A DNA stretch of 33,514 nt from a virus. How positions within the stretch are numbered: position 1 is the stretch's first letter; the number at the start of each line of letters is the position of its first letter. Position numbers and translations under genes: made by a program. The notes under the pieces were generated by a model, which made no database searches, was not told where the DNA came from, and was given only the letters and a program-made list of their open reading frames with translations. Below are positions 30,486 through 33,514 of the stretch, in pieces. Location: IMG/VR virus record IMGVR_UViG_3300031839_001235, positions 1 to 33,514 of that record, one strand, 5' to 3'.

Positions 30486-31424
30486 ATGGCTATTTCAAGA
30501 GCGCAAATGCTTAAAGAACTCCTGCCGGGGCTTAATGCTCTTTTTGGCTTGGAGTACGAAAAATACGAAGATGAACACACTCTCATTTATGAGACTGAAA
30601 GTTCTGATCGTTCTTTTGAAGAAGAAGTAAAGCTGTCTGGATTTGCTGCTGCACCAGTCAAAGCTGAAGGCGCTGCCATCAGTTATGATTCTGCACAAGA
30701 ATCTTTCACGGCTCGCTACAATCATGAAACAATTGCTATGGGCTTTAGTATTACCGAAGAAGCTATGGAAGATAACTTGTATGACTCATTGTCTGCTCGT
30801 TATACCAAGGCTCTTGCCCGCGCTATGGCATACACTAAGCAAGTTAAGTCGGTATTCCCTCTTAACAATGGCTTCTCTAATAGTTATCAGTCTGGGGACG
30901 GTGTAAACCTGTTCACTGCTTCTGGTGACGGAGTTGCCGGTGGCGATGGTCACCCATTGGTTAGTGGCGGCAAAAACAACAACCGTCCTGTGACGGCTGC
31001 TGACCTCAATGAAACGTCTTTGGAAAATGCAATTATTGACATTGCTGCCTTCACCGACGAAAGAGGCTTGTTAATTGCTGCGCGTCCTCGTCGCTTGATT
31101 GTACCACCCGCTTTGATGTTTACAGCAGATCGTCTGTTGGAATCTACTCAGCGAGTTGGCACGGCGGACAACGACATTAACGCTATTCGTAACATGGGCG
31201 CAATCCCAGAAGGTTACAGCGTTAACCACTATCTGACCGATAGCAATGCTTTCTTTATCATTACGGATATTCCTAATGGTATGAAGCACTTTGAACGGAC
31301 TCCACTCGAAACTTCTATGGATGGTGACTTCGATACAGGTAACGTGCGCTATAAGGCGCGTGAACGTTACTCCTTCGGGGTTTCTGATCCACTTGGAATT
31401 TACGGGTCTCCCGGTTCAAGTTAA
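30486..31424 (+). CDS. Major capsid protein (HK97-like fold)
   Basis: 312 residues. Landmarks: MLKELLPGLNALFGLEYEKY, IYETESSDRSFEEEVKLSGF (E-loop region), NHETIAMGFSITEEAMEDNL, an A/G-rich HPLVSGGKN hinge, RPRRLIVPPALMFTADRLLE, and TGNVRYKARERYSFGVSDPLGIYGS at the C end, as in the Mu/T7-type capsids. A strong terminator follows at 31429-31452, as expected for a highly expressed capsid gene. AAGGAG precedes the ATG. Confidence 0.9.
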   Translation: MAISRAQMLKELLPGLNALFGLEYEKYEDEHTLIYETESSDRSFEEEVKLSGFAAAPVKAEGAAISYDSAQESFTARYNHETIAMGFSITEEAMEDNLYDSLSARYTKALARAMAYTKQVKSVFPLNNGFSNSYQSGDGVNLFTASGDGVAGGDGHPLVSGGKNNNRPVTAADLNETSLENAIIDIAAFTDERGLLIAARPRRLIVPPALMFTADRLLESTQRVGTADNDINAIRNMGAIPEGYSVNHYLTDSNAFFIITDIPNGMKHFERTPLETSMDGDFDTGNVRYKARERYSFGVSDPLGIYGSPGSS

Positions 31425-31428
31425 ACTT

Positions 31429-31457
31429 AAGGGGGGCATTAGCCCCCTTTTTGTTAT
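31429..31457 (+). terminator. Rho-independent terminator after the capsid gene
   Basis: GGGGGC (31432-31437) and GCCCCC (31442-31447) pair around ATTA, extended by A-T pairs, followed by TTTTTGTT. Placed 4 bases after the capsid stop. Confidence 0.88.
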
Positions 31458-31473
31458 ATTCTTTCCTGACAGA

Positions 31474-31489
31474 TGTTTCATGTGAAACA
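31474..31489. promoter_or_regulatory. parS-like site TGTTTCATGTGAAACA
   Basis: Sixteen bases with two perfect 7-base arms (TGTTTCA, TGAAACA). It differs from the bacterial parS consensus TGTTTCACGTGAAACA at one central base. It lies between the capsid terminator and the next structural gene. ParB binding is inferred; a promoter operator is the alternative. Confidence 0.55.
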
Positions 31490-31517
31490 CTGACAATCCC
31501 AAGACAGGAGAAATCAC

Positions 31518-31973
31518 ATGGGAACTACTACTTTTTCTGGCCCAATTAAAGCTGGAAACATTAAAGATACTACAGGATCTACTGTAGGTACTGATGTAGC
31601 TAACGTTGGGTCTGTTGTTATGGCTCAATCTGCTGTTTTAGATATTATTGGAGCAGATTCTTTAAATCAGCAAGTTGCCGTTATCCCGGCAAACTCTCAG
31701 ATTGTAGACGTTATCTTGAACGTTACGACAGTAAACAATGACTCCGGTGCTGCTACCGTAGCCGTTGGAACTTCTGCTGACGGAGATGCGTTTGTTGCTG
31801 CGACTAGCGTTAAAGCTTTGGCTACTACTCACGGTACTCTTGACACAGAAGCAACTGATGTAGGCTCAACAGACATTTATGTTTACGCCGATTTTGTTGC
31901 TGCAACTGAAGACGGAACTACCGGAGCTGCAACAGCTACTGTTCTTTACATCCAAAACAATAACCTTTCTTAA
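31518..31973 (+). CDS. Virion structural protein, 151 aa, beta-rich
   Basis: ACAGGAG lies 8-9 bases before the ATG. The product is G/T/V/A-rich (MGTTTFSGPIKAGNIKDTTG, VAVIPANSQIVDVILNVTTV, TVAVGTSADGDAFVAATSV, GAATATVLYIQNNNLS), with the beta-sandwich look of a capsid-surface or fibre-base protein. No catalytic motif. It shares length and style with the next gene. Exact role unknown. Confidence 0.7.
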   Translation: MGTTTFSGPIKAGNIKDTTGSTVGTDVANVGSVVMAQSAVLDIIGADSLNQQVAVIPANSQIVDVILNVTTVNNDSGAATVAVGTSADGDAFVAATSVKALATTHGTLDTEATDVGSTDIYVYADFVAATEDGTTGAATATVLYIQNNNLS

Positions 31974-31980
31974 TTGTATA

Positions 31981-32001
31981 GGGGACTACGTCCCCTTTAT
32001 T
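31981..32001 (+). terminator. Hairpin GGGGAC-TAC-GTCCCC followed by TTTATT
   Basis: Perfect six-pair stem with a 3-base loop and a short T-rich tail, between two structural genes. Likely an attenuator that lowers transcription of the following genes. Confidence 0.55.
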
Positions 32002-32011
32002 GGAGGACATA

Positions 32012-32419
32012 ATGGCTGATGCAGTAGCTACACAAACAATACAAGAAGACGGCAAGTTTGCTATCTTCCGCTTTTCTAATACCTCTGACGGAACGGGTGA
32101 GGCGGCTGTTACAAAAATTGATGTATCAGCTCTTAGCCCAGACCCCATGACAGGTAAAGCTTGTTCTGGTGTAAGCATCCAATACATTTGGTACGTCACT
32201 GTTGGCATGGGCGTTAAAATTTTATTTGATGCAACTACAGATGTGCTTGCTTGGGAGCTTAATTCCGATTGGGCAGACTCTATAGATTTTACTAGCTTTA
32301 GCGGCATTCCTAATAATGCAGGATCAGGTAAAACTGGAGACGTTGCGTTTACCACTGTAGGCGCTGGGTCGGGCGATACTTATAACATTGTCATGCAAGT
32401 TAAAAAAAGCTATGGCTAA
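32012..32419 (+). CDS. Virion structural protein, 135 aa
   Basis: ATG 32012 is chosen because GGAGG lies 5 bases before it. Beta-rich product (IQEDGKFAIFRFSNTSDGTG, VTKIDVSALSPDPMTGKACS, VSIQYIWYVTVGMGVKILFD, NAGSGKTGDVAFTTVGAGSG, TYNIVMQVKKSYG). It resembles small phage structural proteins of unknown place in the particle. Its last codons overlap the start of the next gene. Confidence 0.7.
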   Translation: MADAVATQTIQEDGKFAIFRFSNTSDGTGEAAVTKIDVSALSPDPMTGKACSGVSIQYIWYVTVGMGVKILFDATTDVLAWELNSDWADSIDFTSFSGIPNNAGSGKTGDVAFTTVGAGSGDTYNIVMQVKKSYG

Positions 32420-32624
32420 AGCAAAGAAAAAAGCTGCACCAAAAAAGAAAGCCAAGTCTCGTGTAAATGAGGCTGGCAATTATACAAAACCAGCCTTAAG
32501 AAAAAGATTGTTTAGTGAAATAAAATCTGGATCTAAGGGTGGCAAGAGTGGCCAATGGTCGGCAAGAAAAGCTCAAATGCTAGCAAAGCGTTATAAAGAT
32601 GCTGGCGGAGGCTATCGAGATTAA
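32412..32624 (+). CDS. Small basic protein with WSARKAQ motif, 70 aa
   Basis: ATG 32412 lies 8 bases inside the previous gene. An extremely basic start (AKAKKKAAPKKKAKSRV) is followed by NYTKPALRKRLFSEIKSGSK and GQWSARKAQMLAKRYKDAGG. The WSARKAQ-K-YK-GGGY pattern is common in small virus proteins but has no established function that I can cite. DNA contact is suggested by charge. Confidence 0.7.
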   Translation: MAKAKKKAAPKKKAKSRVNEAGNYTKPALRKRLFSEIKSGSKGGKSGQWSARKAQMLAKRYKDAGGGYRD

Positions 32625-32878
32625 TGGCTCTTAAAAAGTCTCAAAAGTCCCTTAAGAAATGGACAAAGGAAGAATGGGGAACTAAGTCTGGAAAACCCTC
32701 AACTCAAGGTAAGAAAGCTACAGGTGAACGGTATCTTCCAAAAAAAGCTAGGAAAGCTTTGACTGATAAAGAGTATGCGGCTACTTCTAAAAAGAAAAGA
32801 GCCGATACAAAAAAAGGCAAGCAGCATTCTAAGCAACCAAAGAAGATAGCTAAAAAAACTGCGAGGCATCGTAAATGA
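32624..32878 (+). CDS. Small basic protein, 84 aa (DUF5872-like)
   Basis: Starts with the A of the previous stop (TAATG). The pattern SLKKWTKEEWGTKSGKPSTQ, GERYLPKKARKALTDKEYAA and TKKGKQHSKQPKKIAKKTAR resembles a short domain found in phages and large DNA viruses (I believe DUF5872). About one third lysine/arginine. Packaged DNA-binding or internal virion protein is a guess. Confidence 0.7.
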   Translation: MALKKSQKSLKKWTKEEWGTKSGKPSTQGKKATGERYLPKKARKALTDKEYAATSKKKRADTKKGKQHSKQPKKIAKKTARHRK

Positions 32879-33207
32879 GTTTGACTGATGCAGAAAAAAA
32901 TCGTTTAAAAAAAGCAGGTGTTTCTGGTTTAAATAAGCCAAAAAGAACTCCTAGCCACCCAACAAAAAAGGGTGTTGTAGCGATAAGAGATGATGGCAAA
33001 GTTCGAATTATTAGATTTGGTGACCAAAAAATGGGTCACAATTATTCTGCAGAAGCTAGAAAATCATTTAAGGCAAGGCATGCCAAGAATATAAAAAAAG
33101 GTAAGACTAGCGCAGCTTACTGGGCGGATAAACTTTTTTGGTCAGGAAAAGGCGGCAGTAAAAAGAGTCCGCCAAAAAACCAAAAACAAAAATTTGGAGG
33201 CAAATAA
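32875..33207 (+). CDS. Conserved small phage protein, 110 aa
   Basis: ATGA overlap with the previous gene. SLTDAEKNRLKKAGVSGLNK, PKRTPSHPTKKGVVAIRDDG, KVRIIRFGDQKMGHNYSAEA and RKSFKARHAKNIKKGKTSAAYWADKLFW match a small family I have seen repeatedly in marine podovirus structural regions. Basic, with a conserved ARH-x-K-N core. Unknown function. A K/G/S-rich tail ends NQKQKFGGK. Confidence 0.75.
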   Translation: MSLTDAEKNRLKKAGVSGLNKPKRTPSHPTKKGVVAIRDDGKVRIIRFGDQKMGHNYSAEARKSFKARHAKNIKKGKTSAAYWADKLFWSGKGGSKKSPPKNQKQKFGGK

Positions 33208-33485
33208 TGGGTTTAAAATTATCAGATGTTTCTCCGATAGCATCCCTAATTAAAGGGGAGGGGTTAATAGAGCATGCAGGAATTATTCCATCGCTGCTTA
33301 CTAGAAGGCAAGATGATAAGCGAGAGGCTAGAGAAAAACTTGCAAAAGAAGCTGAGGATGCAGAGAAATTAAAACTAAAAGCAGCTATAGATGGGGCTGC
33401 AAAAATGCGTTCTGGAGGGCGAACCAGATCAAAACCCATTGATGGCGTAGCTATTCGCGGAAAGACTCAAGGTCGATTTGTGTAA
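33207..33485 (+). CDS. Small phage protein with KPIDGVAIRGKT tail, 92 aa
   Basis: TAATG overlap upstream and downstream. A hydrophobic N-terminal third (LSDVSPIASLIKGEGLIEHA), a charged helical middle (RREDDKREAREKLAKEAEDA-type pattern), and a C terminus SKPIDGVAIRGKTQGRFV, a signature of small structural-region proteins in podoviruses. Function unknown. Confidence 0.75.
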   Translation: MGLKLSDVSPIASLIKGEGLIEHAGIIPSLLTRRQDDKREAREKLAKEAEDAEKLKLKAAIDGAAKMRSGGRTRSKPIDGVAIRGKTQGRFV

Positions 33486-33514
33486 TGGCTACCAGCGGCA
33501 CATTTGCATTTAAC
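33485..33514 (+). CDS. Start of next structural gene (3' partial)
   Basis: The ATG overlaps the previous stop (TAATG) and reads MATSGTFAFN to the window edge. That opening is common in podoviral head-tail connector or packaged-DNA-stabilising proteins, which usually come here. Ten residues are too few for certainty. Confidence 0.5.
   Translation, partial: MATSGTFAFN

Overview
The window looks like part of the genome of a tailed double-stranded DNA phage. The HK97-type capsid protein, P22-like portal, T7-gp4-like primase-helicase and several small basic structural-region proteins suggest a marine podovirus of the HMO-2011 kind; that lineage is inferred from recalled family resemblance, not from a search. 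No ribosomal, tRNA or host metabolic genes are seen. DNA polymerase, integrase, lysis and most tail genes are not in the window. The first gene is cut by the left edge and the last by the right edge.

Layout: (1) 1-8153, +: the end of a giant polyvalent virion protein with a zinc-peptidase motif and an ADP-ribosyltransferase-like region. (2) 12448 to 8146, -: a tightly overlapping recombination/replication operon with a Cas4/RecB-like nuclease, a DUF1071/Sak3-type annealing protein, an SSB-like protein with an acidic DDDWL tail, NinB, a YbcO-type nuclease and several tiny proteins, three of them (30, 52 and 49 aa) not called by long-ORF criteria. (3) 12557-15463, +: RusA resolvase, a TTG-started small protein, an array of AAGTAG-N-CTACTT palindromes, and a primase-helicase ending in DDDWI. 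(4) 21335 to 15766, -: an operon with a sigma70-like -10 box, a GC-rich structured leader, six small proteins or fewer per segment, then a MoxR AAA+ ATPase, a 291-aa partner and a metallopeptidase/VWA protein, three more small proteins, tandem stem-loops and a Rho-independent terminator. (5) 21818-33514, +: packaging and head genes: TerS, a second array of the same palindromes, TerL, portal, GroES-like co-chaperonin, scaffold, capsid and accessory virion proteins.

The most unusual content is RNA. The operon in region 4 carries three sequences that satisfy the complete hammerhead ribozyme core, all on the transcribed strand and all between genes: a type III at 21088-21142 and two type I at 20804-20856 and 20019-20071. 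They would cut the polycistronic transcript into a free leader RNA of about 190 nt and three mRNA segments. Just downstream of two of them, and before one further gene, the ribosome binding site CUAGGAG sits in a small hairpin whose arms vary but stay paired. A second RNA signal lies before the co-chaperonin gene: two tandem 27-nt units that differ at six positions, all of which form three compensated base pairs. A 16-bp site differing by one base from the bacterial parS (ParB-binding) consensus lies just after the capsid gene.

How the genes work together: the left minus operon and the RusA/helicase operon supply replication, annealing recombination and branch resolution; the right plus operon builds and fills the head. 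The MoxR/VWA operon is a chaperone-like remodelling machine of unknown target, and its expression appears to be divided into segments by self-cleaving RNA.
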